A stretch of 64,000 nucleotides of DNA from Campylobacter sp. RM10537 (GTDB lineage Bacteria > Campylobacterota > Campylobacteria > Campylobacterales > Campylobacteraceae). A program made the position numbers and the translations under genes. The DNA lies in NCBI RefSeq assembly GCF_022369435.1, contig NZ_CP059597.1, positions 620,001 through 684,000 of the forward strand, read 5' to 3'. The notes beneath the pieces were generated by a model that saw only the letters and a program-made list of their open reading frames with translations, was not told the DNA's origin and made no database searches. Position 1 is the stretch's first letter. Each line of letters starts with the position of its first letter. Of the stretch, positions 54,430 through 64,000 are shown piece by piece.

Positions 54430-56457
54430 TCAAAGTTTCTCCGCTTTGCAAAGTCCAGCTTCTATTAAAAAACATGAAGGAGCGAAAGAAGTTTTTTTAT
54501 TTTTATCATATTTTGCATAACTTAAATAAAGTATATTCTTTGCTCTAGTTACTGCTACATAGAAAAGTCTTCTTTCTTCCTCTAAGCTTCCTCCCATTCC
54601 CATAAGTTTTTGATTAGGAAAACGACCTTGCGCAAGATCTATTACAAAAACAAGATCAAATTCTAGGCCTTTGCTTGCATGAACACTCAATAAACTAACT
54701 CCTTTTTCACTGCCCATTTCGCTAGCACCTAGGGTTAAAAAATTATAGTATTTATAAATATCACTATAATTTTTAGCAAGCTCTCTTAAAACGTTTAGTT
54801 TGCCTTCTATTTTTTCTAAATTTTCGGTTTTTCGTGTTAAATCAACTTGTCCTGCCTTATTTGTTGCTCTTTTAATAGCAAGTTCTTCGCAAATTTCCCT
54901 ATAAAATGAATTTTGACAAATTAACTTTACTAAAGCCAAAGAATGCTTCATCTCTATAGCTTCTTTTAAGAAAAAGTAAATTTTTTCTAAATTTTTAGCA
55001 CATAAATCATTAATTTTTGAAATTTTTAAAACGGGATGAGTATTAAATTCACTTAGTAAATTAAAACGCTTTTCATCCAATAATTCATCTAAATCCCCAA
55101 ATAGACCAAGTTGATAATTTCTCTTTTGATGATTTTTTAAACTAACACTTTTATCAGGATCTAAAAAACCCTTAATTAAGCTCCCATGTCCTAATTTCAA
55201 AAGTGCATCAAAAATTTCTTTTGCTAATACCCCTCCAACTCCTTTGGTATATTGAATTAAATGGATAAAAGCCATAATATCTTTTGGATTAATAACCAAG
55301 GCTAAAATCGAATTAAAGGCTTTAACTTCTAAACTTTCAAAAAAACTACCGCTACCTTTTCTACTACTTGCAATCCCTTGCTCTCTTAAGGCCACCTCAA
55401 TCCCATCAGCACTTGAATTATTTCTAAAAATAACAGCAATTTCTTCTAAATTAACTCCACTTGTAAATATCATTTTTGCAATATTTTTATATTGGTCAAA
55501 TAATTCCTCAAAAGTTAATAAAGTTGGTGCTTTAAAGTCATCTTTTCTAGTAACAACTAATTCCTTAGGATAAAGTCTTTCGTTATTTAAAATGACTTTA
55601 TTTGCCAAAGCTAAAATACTTCTTGAAGAGCGATAATTTTTATTTAAAGAAAATATTTTCGCGTCCTCAAAACGCTCCTTGAAGCTCCCAATAATATTAA
55701 TATCTGCTCCATTAAAAGCATAAATACTTTGATCATAATCACCCACACAAAACAAACTCTTGCTTTTAAAAGATTCAATCAAAGAGCTTTGTAAAGTATT
55801 TGTATCTTGATATTCATCCACTAATATTTCATCAAATTCGTATTTATTTTCTTTCAAAAGTTCTTTTAAATTTAAAAGCAAATCATTAAAATCAACATAG
55901 TTAAAACGCTTTTTTTCATTTTCGTATTCTTTGAAAATATCTTCATAAATTTCAGCATATATATTTTGCTCTTCATAATTTTTACAAAACCAAGTAAAAA
56001 AATCTTGATCATGTGCTTTGTTTTGAAATAAAGAATATATATCATATAAATAACTTGCTTGATAAGGTTTTATATCGCTTAAATGTCTAAAAGTTCTTTT
56101 TTCATAAACACTTCTTAGTAAAGTTTTTAATTCACTAGCTTGTTTTAAAATAATATCTTTGTTTGCATTTTTTAATAAAGTATAAGCTGTACTATGGAAA
56201 GTTCCTGCAAGAATTTTATTTGTAATATTTTTGTTAAAAAAAACATTTAAACGACTAATCATTTCTTTGCTGGCTTTATTGGTAAAAGTCAAAAGCATTA
56301 TTTTTTGTGGATCAACACCCTTGCTTAAAAGATAAGATATTCTTGCAACAATAGTAGAAGTTTTTCCTGTACCTGCGCTTGCAATTATTAAATTATGTCC
56401 AAAATCAGCAGTTGCAGCTTGATATTGCTCTTCATTTAATCTAGAAAGTGGCATCAT
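54430..56457 (-). CDS. UvrD/PcrA-like superfamily I DNA helicase
   Basis: 675-residue 3'-5' helicase. Walker A is in IIASAGTGKTSTIVAR, then LLTFTNKASKEM, LVDEYQDTN (Walker B), VGDYDQSIYAFNGAD, and the C-terminal SVHASKGLEFDLVFV and VAVTRAKNILYLSYA. Comparable in size to Rep/UvrD. It acts in repair or replication restart. Its neighbours do not narrow the role, so I give no symbol. Confidence 0.9.
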   Translation of the reverse strand: MMPLSRLNEEQYQAATADFGHNLIIASAGTGKTSTIVARISYLLSKGVDPQKIMLLTFTNKASKEMISRLNVFFNKNITNKILAGTFHSTAYTLLKNANKDIILKQASELKTLLRSVYEKRTFRHLSDIKPYQASYLYDIYSLFQNKAHDQDFFTWFCKNYEEQNIYAEIYEDIFKEYENEKKRFNYVDFNDLLLNLKELLKENKYEFDEILVDEYQDTNTLQSSLIESFKSKSLFCVGDYDQSIYAFNGADINIIGSFKERFEDAKIFSLNKNYRSSRSILALANKVILNNERLYPKELVVTRKDDFKAPTLLTFEELFDQYKNIAKMIFTSGVNLEEIAVIFRNNSSADGIEVALREQGIASSRKGSGSFFESLEVKAFNSILALVINPKDIMAFIHLIQYTKGVGGVLAKEIFDALLKLGHGSLIKGFLDPDKSVSLKNHQKRNYQLGLFGDLDELLDEKRFNLLSEFNTHPVLKISKINDLCAKNLEKIYFFLKEAIEMKHSLALVKLICQNSFYREICEELAIKRATNKAGQVDLTRKTENLEKIEGKLNVLRELAKNYSDIYKYYNFLTLGASEMGSEKGVSLLSVHASKGLEFDLVFVIDLAQGRFPNQKLMGMGGSLEEERRLFYVAVTRAKNILYLSYAKYDKNKKTSFAPSCFLIEAGLCKAEKL

Positions 56458-56583
56458 ACTCCTTAAAAAAGTTAAAATTATAAAAAAAAATGCTTAAAAA
56501 TACAAAAATTTAAATATTCTTTATATTTGATTATAGTAAAATAAAACAATATTTTTAAAACAAAAATAAAAAGGAAATTAAAA

Positions 56584-57624
56584 ATGAATTTTAAAGTTTT
56601 TTCTGTTATTGCTGGAATTTTAATAGCTGTAATTTTAATACTTGGGGGAACGTATTATTATCTTTTTGAATATCCAAAATCAAATTATTCTTATGCCCCA
56701 ATAAATAATTATGAAACAAACACTCAAACAAATACATATGAACAAAATACTTATTCTACCCACTCAAATAATAATTATTCAAATAATTCTTACAATACCC
56801 CATCTTATCAAGATTATACAAATAATCAAAAGAAAGAAAATAAAGTTGAAAATACCGCAGTCTTAAACAATCAACAAGAGCAAAATATAAGTAAAGAAAT
56901 TCAAACAAATTCTAATAAAATTAAAGAGCAAAATGCAAGTGTAGTAAATGAAACAGAACTGAATAAAACAATAGAAAAAAAAGTTGAAAAAGTTGAAAAT
57001 AAAAAAGAAATTACAGAAAAAGAAAAAAAAGCAAAAATAGAAGCTTTAAATAGAGAAATAGAAAGACAAAGAAAAATCCTAGAACAAGAAAAAGCATTGA
57101 AAAATAAAACAGGTAAAAATGCTAAAAAACATAATCTTAGTGTTGCGCAAGAATATTTAACTATAGGAAAAGATAGTCGCTTGGAACCACAATTAAGCAC
57201 TGAAGGTATGCAAGTATATATTTTAGATGGAAAATTTTTGAGCGACTATAGAATCAATTTATTAAAAGAAATATTAGATCCTATACAAACAAGTGCTAAA
57301 GATTATAATCTAGCTATTTTTGTAAAAATGCTTCCAAAAGGTGAAATGAAACTAACTGTTTATAATAAAGATATTATATTTTCAGATATGAGAAAAGCTT
57401 ATAAATATATAAGTGTAGATAGAATTAAACCATATATGAATAATCCACAAGAAATCGATAGCCATATAGCACGTGAAGAAAAAATCAAAAAAATTAGCAT
57501 TCAGATTAAGAAAGAAGGGAAAGGAAGCGAATTTTCCAAACACATAAAAAGTTTAAAAACAGGAGCTAATTTCGCACAATATTTCTTCCCATTCTGTGAA
57601 ATGGTAGAAATTTCATCTAAATAA
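56584..57624 (+). CDS. Membrane-anchored low-complexity protein
   Basis: 346 residues: one N-terminal membrane helix (about 6-28), then an Asn/Thr/Tyr/Ser-rich stretch (30-90), a charged coiled-coil-like part (130-180, KKVEKVENKKEITEKEKKAK) and a compact C-terminal domain (190-346) with no recognised fold. It would face the periplasm. It precedes valS by 35 bases. I recall a conserved periplasmic protein in this position in C. jejuni. Confidence 0.75.
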   Translation: MNFKVFSVIAGILIAVILILGGTYYYLFEYPKSNYSYAPINNYETNTQTNTYEQNTYSTHSNNNYSNNSYNTPSYQDYTNNQKKENKVENTAVLNNQQEQNISKEIQTNSNKIKEQNASVVNETELNKTIEKKVEKVENKKEITEKEKKAKIEALNREIERQRKILEQEKALKNKTGKNAKKHNLSVAQEYLTIGKDSRLEPQLSTEGMQVYILDGKFLSDYRINLLKEILDPIQTSAKDYNLAIFVKMLPKGEMKLTVYNKDIIFSDMRKAYKYISVDRIKPYMNNPQEIDSHIAREEKIKKISIQIKKEGKGSEFSKHIKSLKTGANFAQYFFPFCEMVEISSK

Positions 57625-57659
57625 TTTTTATGACTAAAAAGTAAAGGTTTATATTTAAT

Positions 57660-60278
57660 ATGATATATAATAAAGAAGTTGAAGAAGAATACTATAAAAT
57701 TTGCGAAGAACGTGGATACTTTGAAATAGATGGAAATAAATCCATACAAGAAAAAAATAAAAATTTTTGCATTATGATGCCTCCTCCAAATGTAACAGGA
57801 GTGCTTCATATTGGACATGCTTTAACTTTCACTTTACAAGATATAATGACTCGTTATAAAAGAATGGATGGCTACAAAGTCCTTTATCAACCAGGACTTG
57901 ATCATGCAGGTATTGCTACTCAAAATGTAGTCGAAAAACAACTTCTTGCACAAGGTATTAAAAAAGAAAAATTAGGTAGAGAAAAATTTATAGAAAAAGT
58001 TTGGGAGTGGAAAGAACAAAGCGGTGGTAAAATTTTAGATCAAATGAGAACATTGGGCATAACTCCAGCTTGGAGTCGCTTACGTTTTACCATGGATGAA
58101 GGTTTAGCAAATGCCGTTAAAAAAGCCTTTGTTGAACTTTATAATAAAAAACTTATTGTTCGCGGAAATTATATGATTAACTGGTGCACCCATGATGGGG
58201 CTTTAAGCGATATTGAGGTTGAATATAAAGAAAACAAAGGAAAACTCTATCATATTAAATATTTTTTAAAAGATAGTGATAAATACTTAGTAGTGGCAAC
58301 TACTCGACCAGAAACTTTTTTTGGCGATACGGCTGTTATGATCCATCCAGAAGATGAGCGTTATAATAAACTTATAGGAAAAGAAGTGGTTTTACCGCTC
58401 ACTAATAAAACTATCAAGATTATAGCTGATACTCATGTTGATAAAGAATTTGGAACAGGGGTGGTTAAGGTTACACCATCGCATGATATAAATGATTATG
58501 AAGTTGGTTTAAGACATCAATTAGATTTTATAACTGTTTTTGATGAAAAAGGTATTTTAAACGAGCATTGTTTAGAATTTCAAGGCTTAGAGCGTTTAGA
58601 AGCAAGAGAAAAAATCGTTGCTAAACTTGAAGAATTAGGATTTATAGAAAAAATAGAAGAATATAATAATCAAGTAGGTTATTGTTATCGTTGCAATAAT
58701 ATCGTTGAACCTTATATCTCAAAACAATGGTTTGTTAAAAAAGAAATTGCTAAAGAAAGTATAGAAAAAGTTGCATTAGGTGAAAGCAAATTTTATCCAA
58801 ATCATTGGATTAATAGCTTTAATGCTTGGATGAAAGATTTAAAAGATTGGTGCATTTCTAGACAACTTTGGTGGGGGCATCAAATTCCTGTATATTATTG
58901 CGAATGTTCAAATGAATGGGCAAGTGAAAATACTCCTGAGTTTTGCCCAAAATGCCAGAGTAAAAATTTCAAACAAGATGAAGATGTTTTAGATACTTGG
59001 TTTTCTTCTGGACTTTGGGCTATGAGTACTTTAGGCTGGGGGAATGGAAATTGGGGAAAAGATCAAATTTGGTTTGAAAAAGATTTAAAAGAATTTTATC
59101 CTAATTCTTTATTGATAACCGGCTTTGATATTTTATTTTTTTGGGTCGCAAGAATGATGTTTCAAAGTACAAATGCCTTAAAAGCTTTACCTTTTAAAGA
59201 TATTTATTTACATGCCCTTGTTAAAGATGAGCAAGGCAGAAAAATGAGCAAAAGTCTTGGAAATGTAATCGATCCTAATGAAAGTATTAAAGAATATAGT
59301 GCAGATATTTTACGCTTTACTTTAGCTTTACTTGCTATACAAGGAAGAGATATTAAACTTAGCAATGATAAACTTTTACAAGTTAGAAACTTTACCAATA
59401 AAATTGTAAATGCTGCAAATTATTTGCTTTTAAATGAAAGCAAATTTGAAGATTTAGAGCATATTATCTTAAAAACAAAACTCGCTAAATATATTTTTTC
59501 AAAATTTCAAAACTGCGTTAAAAATGTTAGAGAAAATTTAGATAATTATCGTTTTAATGATGCTGCAAATACAATTTATAAATTTTTTTGGGATGATTTT
59601 TGTGATTGGGGTATAGAGCTTAGCAAGGCAGAAAAATCAAGCGTAAAAGAACTTGGAAGTATTTTTAAAGAAGCATTAAAACTTTTAAATCCTTTTATGC
59701 CTTTTATCAGTGAATTTTTATATCACGAGCTTAGTAATACAAACTTAAAAACCCATCCATCAATTATGATCAGTCAATATCCTAAAATCACTTTGCAAAA
59801 TGAAAATGATATAGAAAATACCTTTTCTTTATTGATCGAAAGTATTGTAAGCATACGAAGGGCTAAAAGTCTCATTGATTTAGGAAATTCTAAAATAGAA
59901 AAAGCCTACATTAAGCTTAATAATCCTATTCTTGAAAAAGAATTAAATTCATCTATTGTATTTATAAAAACTTTAGCTAAATGTGAAAATATAGAATTTA
60001 CAAATGAAAAATTAAGTAAAGCAATTTGCGATGTAAGTGATAATTTAGAAATTTTTATTACCCTTGATAATGTAGATCTTAGCGGGATTATATCAAGACT
60101 TGAAAATCAAAAAAATAAACTTGAAAAAGAAAGCGCTAAGATAAATTCAATGCTTTGTAATGAAAAATTTATAGCCAATGCGCCCAAAGAAGTAATTGAA
60201 CAAAACAAAAATTCTTTATTAAATTTAAAAACACAACTTGAAAAAATATCCACTGAACTTACTAATTTAAGAGGTTGA
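57660..60278 (+). CDS. valS: Valyl-tRNA synthetase
   Basis: 872-residue class I synthetase. HIGH motif at residues 50-53 ([16 protein letters not shown]), [16 protein letters not shown], and a zinc-like CYRC / CPKC pair region. The C-terminal coiled coil ([18 protein letters not shown]) clamps the tRNA. It is highly similar to the C. jejuni protein as I remember it but differs by many residues. It precedes the methionine ABC transporter; the overlap with metN depends on which TTG is used. Confidence 0.97.
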   Translation: MIYNKEVEEEYYKICEERGYFEIDGNKSIQEKNKNFCIMMPPPNVTGVLHIGHALTFTLQDIMTRYKRMDGYKVLYQPGLDHAGIATQNVVEKQLLAQGIKKEKLGREKFIEKVWEWKEQSGGKILDQMRTLGITPAWSRLRFTMDEGLANAVKKAFVELYNKKLIVRGNYMINWCTHDGALSDIEVEYKENKGKLYHIKYFLKDSDKYLVVATTRPETFFGDTAVMIHPEDERYNKLIGKEVVLPLTNKTIKIIADTHVDKEFGTGVVKVTPSHDINDYEVGLRHQLDFITVFDEKGILNEHCLEFQGLERLEAREKIVAKLEELGFIEKIEEYNNQVGYCYRCNNIVEPYISKQWFVKKEIAKESIEKVALGESKFYPNHWINSFNAWMKDLKDWCISRQLWWGHQIPVYYCECSNEWASENTPEFCPKCQSKNFKQDEDVLDTWFSSGLWAMSTLGWGNGNWGKDQIWFEKDLKEFYPNSLLITGFDILFFWVARMMFQSTNALKALPFKDIYLHALVKDEQGRKMSKSLGNVIDPNESIKEYSADILRFTLALLAIQGRDIKLSNDKLLQVRNFTNKIVNAANYLLLNESKFEDLEHIILKTKLAKYIFSKFQNCVKNVRENLDNYRFNDAANTIYKFFWDDFCDWGIELSKAEKSSVKELGSIFKEALKLLNPFMPFISEFLYHELSNTNLKTHPSIMISQYPKITLQNENDIENTFSLLIESIVSIRRAKSLIDLGNSKIEKAYIKLNNPILEKELNSSIVFIKTLAKCENIEFTNEKLSKAICDVSDNLEIFITLDNVDLSGIISRLENQKNKLEKESAKINSMLCNEKFIANAPKEVIEQNKNSLLNLKTQLEKISTELTNLRG

Positions 60279-60280
60279 TT

Positions 60281-61291
60281 TTGATAAAAATAAAAAATTT
60301 AAAAAAATATTATGGAAAAGAACTTGTTATTGATGATGTTTCTCTAGAAATTAATAAAGGTGAAATTTATGCTATTGTTGGGCATAGCGGTGCTGGAAAA
60401 TCAACCCTTTTAAGATGTATCAATGGACTTGAGGATTATCAAAAAGGAAGCTTAAAAGTTTTAGATGAGGAAATTAAAGAATTAAAACAAAAATATCCTA
60501 AAAAACTTAGAATACTCAGAAAAGATATAGGAATGATATTTCAAAATTTTGCCCTCATGGAAAGAAAAAACATATTTGAAAATGTTGCCATGCCACTTAG
60601 AACGCATTTTTCTCAATGCAAAATTTATTCTAAAATTTTCAATAAAGAATACATGAGCGAAAAAGAAATCAATGAAAAAGTGCATTCTTTACTTGAAATT
60701 GTAGGACTTAATCATAAATTTAACTCCTATCCAAAAGAATTAAGCGGGGGGCAAAAACAAAGAGTAGCTATTGCTAGAGCTTTAACTTTAAACCCAAAAA
60801 TTTTACTTAGCGATGAAGCAACTTCAGCTCTAGATCCTAATACTACTAAAAATATCTTAGAACTTATCAGCAAAATTAATACCGAATTTGGAATTACGGT
60901 TGTTTTAGTAACTCATGAAATGGATGTGGTAAAAGATATAGCTCAAAAAGCTCTTTTATTAGAACAAGGAAAGATTATAGGAAGCGGAGCTATTGATGAA
61001 CTTTTTTTAAAGCCTAATCAAAAAATGAGGGAATTTTTAGGCGAAAGTGACTTTTTACCTGCACATGGATTAAATATAAAATTATATTTTCCTAAAGAAG
61101 TGGTAGAAAATACAGTCATCACGCACATGGCTAGAACTTTAGATATAGATTTTAATATAGTCTGGGGAAAAATAGAAAAATTAAACGGCAAAGCTTTAGG
61201 AAATTTAGTAATTAATATTGATCATAAGGATAGAGATAAAGTGCTTAGCTATATAGAAAAAAATGGAGTATTATGGGAGTTTGCATCATGA
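60281..61291 (+). CDS. metN: Methionine ABC transporter ATP-binding protein MetN
   Basis: Energises methionine import. It has Walker A in GHSGAGKST, the ABC signature [14 protein letters not shown], Walker B in [12 protein letters not shown], and a C-terminal NIL ligand-sensing domain (about the last 75 residues, [16 protein letters not shown]). I take the TTG at 60281 as start because AAGAGG lies 7 bases upstream; a TTG at 60275 would be too close. The product is 336 residues. The end overlaps metI by 4 bases (ATGA). Confidence 0.9.
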   Translation: MIKIKNLKKYYGKELVIDDVSLEINKGEIYAIVGHSGAGKSTLLRCINGLEDYQKGSLKVLDEEIKELKQKYPKKLRILRKDIGMIFQNFALMERKNIFENVAMPLRTHFSQCKIYSKIFNKEYMSEKEINEKVHSLLEIVGLNHKFNSYPKELSGGQKQRVAIARALTLNPKILLSDEATSALDPNTTKNILELISKINTEFGITVVLVTHEMDVVKDIAQKALLLEQGKIIGSGAIDELFLKPNQKMREFLGESDFLPAHGLNIKLYFPKEVVENTVITHMARTLDIDFNIVWGKIEKLNGKALGNLVINIDHKDRDKVLSYIEKNGVLWEFAS

Positions 61292-62214
61292 ATGAAGAAA
61301 ATTTCTTAAGTGCTTTTTTTAATAGAATATCTCAATTTATCTCTGAAATTTCTTGGAAAGATATAAAAGAAGTTGTAACAGACTCTATTTTAACCTTTGA
61401 ACAAAACTATGATCTTATCTTAAAACCAGCCTTAAATGAAACCATTTATATGAGCTTAATGTCTGTATTCTTTGGTTTTATTTTAGCTATTATACCTGCA
61501 ATATTACTTGCAATTTGGGATAAAAATGGTATAAAACAAAATAAATTTGCTTATGCGATTTTAGATTTTATTATTAATATTTTAAGAGCTTTTCCTTTTT
61601 TAATACTTATTGTTATTTTATTACCACTTTCAAAAATAATCGTTGGAACTAGCATAGGAACTGATGCAGCTATAGTACCTTTAGCTATTGGCATAGCTCC
61701 TTATTTAGCTAAAACTTTAGAAAGCGCCTTTAAAGAAGTTGATAGAGGGATTATAGAGGCTGCTAAAAGCTATGGAGCAAGCAATATACAAATTATTTTT
61801 AAAGTTATTTTTGTAGAATCTTTGCCTAATATTATCAATGGTTTAACCCTAATTCTAATCTTTACTATAGGTTTTTCAGCTTTAGCTGGAACAGTTGGAG
61901 GAGGAGGACTTGGCGATATTGCTATTCGTTATGGATATGAGCGTTTTAATAAAGAAATAATGATCCAAACTGTTGTTATTTTACTTATATTAGTTCAAAT
62001 TATACAAATTTTAGGCAATCTTTTTTATTCTTGGTCAAAAAATAATAAAACCTTAAATATTATTTTTTGTTTAATTATTTTATTTGCTATAAGCATTATA
62101 TCAAGTCTAAATAATGAAAAAAATTGCATTTTTCAAATTATAATCTGCTTTTTTTTGGTTACACTATTTATTTTTATATTTATTAAAAATAAAAAATTAT
62201 TTCATAACTTTTAA
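61288..62214 (+). CDS. metI: Methionine ABC transporter permease MetI
   Basis: 308-residue inner-membrane permease. The core has the binding-protein transporter EAA-type loop ([20 protein letters not shown]) and about five helices, plus two extra C-terminal hydrophobic segments (about residues 255-300) beyond the ~217-residue E. coli form. I prefer the ATG at 61288, which overlaps the metN stop (ATGA) and has GGAG upstream. It pairs with MetN and MetQ. Confidence 0.88.
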   Translation: MNEENFLSAFFNRISQFISEISWKDIKEVVTDSILTFEQNYDLILKPALNETIYMSLMSVFFGFILAIIPAILLAIWDKNGIKQNKFAYAILDFIINILRAFPFLILIVILLPLSKIIVGTSIGTDAAIVPLAIGIAPYLAKTLESAFKEVDRGIIEAAKSYGASNIQIIFKVIFVESLPNIINGLTLILIFTIGFSALAGTVGGGGLGDIAIRYGYERFNKEIMIQTVVILLILVQIIQILGNLFYSWSKNNKTLNIIFCLIILFAISIISSLNNEKNCIFQIIICFFLVTLFIFIFIKNKKLFHNF

Positions 62215-62274
62215 GCAAAGTATGAATAAAAATTAGATATAAAAATAAATCATTTATCAAAAAAAGGGAAAATA

Positions 62275-63048
62275 ATGAAAATTAGAATTTTATTGATATT
62301 AAGTTTGTTGGGTTTATTTTTAAATTTAAATGCTTTAGAAACTATCAGTGTTGCCGCTACTCCGGTACCTCAAGCTGAAATCTTAGAGCAAATTAAACCT
62401 GATCTTGAAAAAGAAGGTTATAAGCTTGTTATTAAAGAATTTACAGACTATGTTTTACCTAATTTAGCTGTAGATAGTGGTGAGGTTGATGCGAATTTTT
62501 TCCAACATACACCTTATTTGGAAGAATTTAATAAAAATAAAAATACAAATCTTGTTAAAGTAGCTAGTATTCACCTTGAACCTATGGCTGTTTATTCTAA
62601 AAAATATAAAAGTTTAGATGATATAAAAGAAGGGGCGAGCATTGCTATACCTAATGATCCTACAAATGAAAGTAGAGCTTTAGATATCATTGCGCAAAAA
62701 TGTTCTTTGAAATTTAAAAACAATGGTTTAAAAACTCCTCTTGATATTATAGAAAATCCAAAAAAAATAAGATTTATTGAGCTCAAAGCAGCACAATTAC
62801 CAAGATCTTTATCAGATGTAGATTTCGCTGTTATTAATTCTAACTACGCTTTATCTGCTAATTTAAACCCTATTAAAGACAGTATATTTATGGAAGATAA
62901 AAACAGTCCTTATGCAAATATTTTAGTTGTTAAAGCTGGACACGAAAATGATCCTAAAATAAAAGCTTTAGTGAAAGCTTTACAAAGTGATAAGGTAAAA
63001 CAATTTATTTTAAATAAATACCACGGATCTGTTTTACCTGCATTTTAA
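62275..63048 (+). CDS. metQ: Methionine-binding protein MetQ (NlpA family)
   Basis: 257-residue periplasmic solute-binding protein. Signal peptide (MKIRILLILSLLGLFLNLNA) with no lipobox cysteine, so unlike E. coli MetQ it would be soluble. Conserved segments: VAATPVPQAEIL, NLAVDSGEVDANFFQHTPYL, IAIPNDPTNESRAL, DVDFAVINSNYAL. An AAAGGG ribosome site precedes it. I recall more than one NlpA gene in this place in C. jejuni; only one is here. Confidence 0.92.
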   Translation: MKIRILLILSLLGLFLNLNALETISVAATPVPQAEILEQIKPDLEKEGYKLVIKEFTDYVLPNLAVDSGEVDANFFQHTPYLEEFNKNKNTNLVKVASIHLEPMAVYSKKYKSLDDIKEGASIAIPNDPTNESRALDIIAQKCSLKFKNNGLKTPLDIIENPKKIRFIELKAAQLPRSLSDVDFAVINSNYALSANLNPIKDSIFMEDKNSPYANILVVKAGHENDPKIKALVKALQSDKVKQFILNKYHGSVLPAF

Positions 63049-63058
63049 TGAAATTATA

Positions 63059-63721
63059 ATGAAAAATCTGTTTTTTATATTTATAATTTTTATAAGTTTA
63101 AGCAAGGGAGCGAATTTAGAAGAAATCAAACTCGCTCTTGCTAAAGAAATTACTAATAATTTTCCAAAAATCATCATCACTCAAATTGATTTAAGAAGCA
63201 CTTCTTTGCCTAAAGATTTTAACCAATATCAATTTTTAAGGATAGCTAATGGACGCTTTGAACAATCTCAAGGATTTTTAAGAGCGGAATTTAATACCCC
63301 TCAAAATATGCAAAAAAATTTATTTTTCCGCTATTTTGTCCAAGGTAATTTGCAAGTTTTAAAAAGTGAAAGAGCTATTAAAAGAGGTCAAAAACTAAGC
63401 CCGCTTGATTATAGAAGTGTTTCACTTGACTTTGATAAAGTACCTCCAAATGCCTTAGATATTGAAGATACAAATAATCTTATTGCTAAAAATAATATCA
63501 ATAAAAATACTATTTTAAAAGAAAATATGTTTAAAACTCTCGCATTAATCCGCAGAAATGATCCTATAATAGGAATATTAAGAGATGGAAATATAGATGT
63601 TTCAATAGAACTAACAGCCTTACAAAGCGCTAATATAGGAGATAGAATTCGTGCAAAAAATAAAGAAGGTAAAGTAATGCAAGGTATAGTCGTAGGAAAA
63701 AATAGGATGATTATACAATGA
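63059..63721 (+). CDS. flgA: Flagellar basal body P-ring formation protein FlgA
   Basis: Periplasmic chaperone for assembly of the flagellar P-ring. The 220-residue protein has a signal peptide (MKNLFFIFIIFISLSKG) and a C-terminal SAF-type domain (DGNIDVSIELTALQSANIGD, then GKVMQGIVVGKNRM). It starts 10 bases after metQ, so it may be read from the metNIQ promoter, and its stop overlaps the ubiX start. Confidence 0.9.
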   Translation: MKNLFFIFIIFISLSKGANLEEIKLALAKEITNNFPKIIITQIDLRSTSLPKDFNQYQFLRIANGRFEQSQGFLRAEFNTPQNMQKNLFFRYFVQGNLQVLKSERAIKRGQKLSPLDYRSVSLDFDKVPPNALDIEDTNNLIAKNNINKNTILKENMFKTLALIRRNDPIIGILRDGNIDVSIELTALQSANIGDRIRAKNKEGKVMQGIVVGKNRMIIQ

Positions 63722-64000
63722 AAATTTTGCTAGGAATTTCAGGATCAAGTAGCGTTTCGTTAGGATTAAGCTTATTAGAAAATTTAGAGAAAAAATGTGA
63801 GCTTTACTGCATAATTAGCCAAGGAGCAAAATTAAGTTTTTATGCTGAAACCAAAGAAGATTTAAAAAAAATATGTGATGAAAAATTTAAAAATACACAT
63901 TTTTTATTGGATTCTGATTTAAGCGCTGGTGTTGCTAGCGGTTCTTTTGGTATAGAAAAAACAATTATTGCGCCCTGCTCTATTTCTACTCTAGCTAAAA
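63718..64000 (+). CDS. ubiX: Flavin prenyltransferase UbiX (3' end beyond window)
   Basis: Makes prenylated FMN for UbiD-type decarboxylases in quinone synthesis. The visible ~94 residues start MKILLGISGSSSVSLGLSLL, with a flavin-binding GISGSSS start, and continue to GVASGSFGIEKTIIAPCSIS, the conserved SFxxxxMxIxPCS region. The ATG overlaps the flgA stop (ATGA). The remaining C-terminus lies beyond the right edge. Confidence 0.88.
   Translation, partial: MKILLGISGSSSVSLGLSLLENLEKKCELYCIISQGAKLSFYAETKEDLKKICDEKFKNTHFLLDSDLSAGVASGSFGIEKTIIAPCSISTLAK

Noticed and set aside
60744..60751. A run of six G as a possible phase-variable tract
   Set aside because: It encodes part of the ABC signature SGGQ in metN and is shorter than the usual variable G tracts in Campylobacter.
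1..64000. CRISPR arrays, insertion sequences, prophage or toxin-antitoxin modules
   Set aside because: I saw no regularly spaced repeats, transposase or phage genes, or paired small toxin genes.

Overview
The window is chromosomal DNA from a Campylobacter, most likely a close relative of C. jejuni/C. coli. Evidence: very low G+C, gene content and local order matching the C. jejuni chromosome block by block, a periplasmic nitrate reductase cluster, a single XerH-type recombinase with its dif site, and epsilonproteobacterial-type flagellar promoters. The ValS protein resembles the C. jejuni protein as I remember it but clearly differs, so I do not assign the species. I see no prophage, insertion sequence or CRISPR array. 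This is mostly core genome, joined from segments that I recall as separate in C. jejuni NCTC 11168.

Layout. 1-16.4 kb: metG (cut by the window edge), a small Cys protein, fbp, mobB, a lipoprotein, slt, yggT-like, gltX, a metallophosphoesterase, psd, an orphan FlhB-tail protein with a FliK-like protein, an MFS transporter, an AtpZ-like protein, hemL, a small cytochrome c, folD and lepB. 16.4-17.0 kb: a gene-free stretch with a candidate small RNA, then tRNA-Gly(GCC). 17-23.4 kb: moeA, murA, fspA (a flagella-secreted protein with a sigma-28 promoter), pabA, a pabB-pabC fusion and xerH. 23.4-24 kb: intergenic region with the probable dif site, so this is the replication terminus. 24-35.6 kb: tsdA, three small or uncharacterised genes, flhA, an Rrf2 regulator, rpsO, ftsK and flgL (sigma-54 promoter), then tRNA-Leu(CAA). 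36-41.2 kb: dnaB, a MATE exporter, a thioredoxin-reductase-like flavoprotein, an AT-rich gene-free stretch and efp. 41.2-45.3 kb: RNase P RNA and a large Aas-type fusion. 45.3-53.5 kb: cca, ciaD-like, a TPR-like protein, a LysE exporter, a small membrane protein, napD, a gap where I would expect napL, then napB-napH-napG-napA. 53.8-64 kb: tpx, a UvrD-like helicase, a membrane-anchored low-complexity protein, valS, metN-metI-metQ, flgA and ubiX (cut by the edge).

Functional themes. Nitrate respiration (napA, napG, napH, napB, napD) joins with molybdenum cofactor genes (mobB, moeA) and the diheme enzyme TsdA to give alternative electron acceptors. Flagellar export and assembly (flhA, flgL, flgA, the FlhB-tail and FliK-like pair) is accompanied by two candidate secreted virulence proteins (FspA, CiaD-like). 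Chromosome dimer resolution (xerH, dif, ftsK) lies within about 11 kb. Genes are packed into operons with short overlaps, and the few intergenic gaps carry most of the unexplained signal.

I found no convincing new multi-gene system. The best leads are the candidate small RNA near 16.7 kb, a possible non-AUG start of ftsK buried in a hairpin, the missing napL with hairpins in its place, and the FliK-like/FlhB-tail pair.
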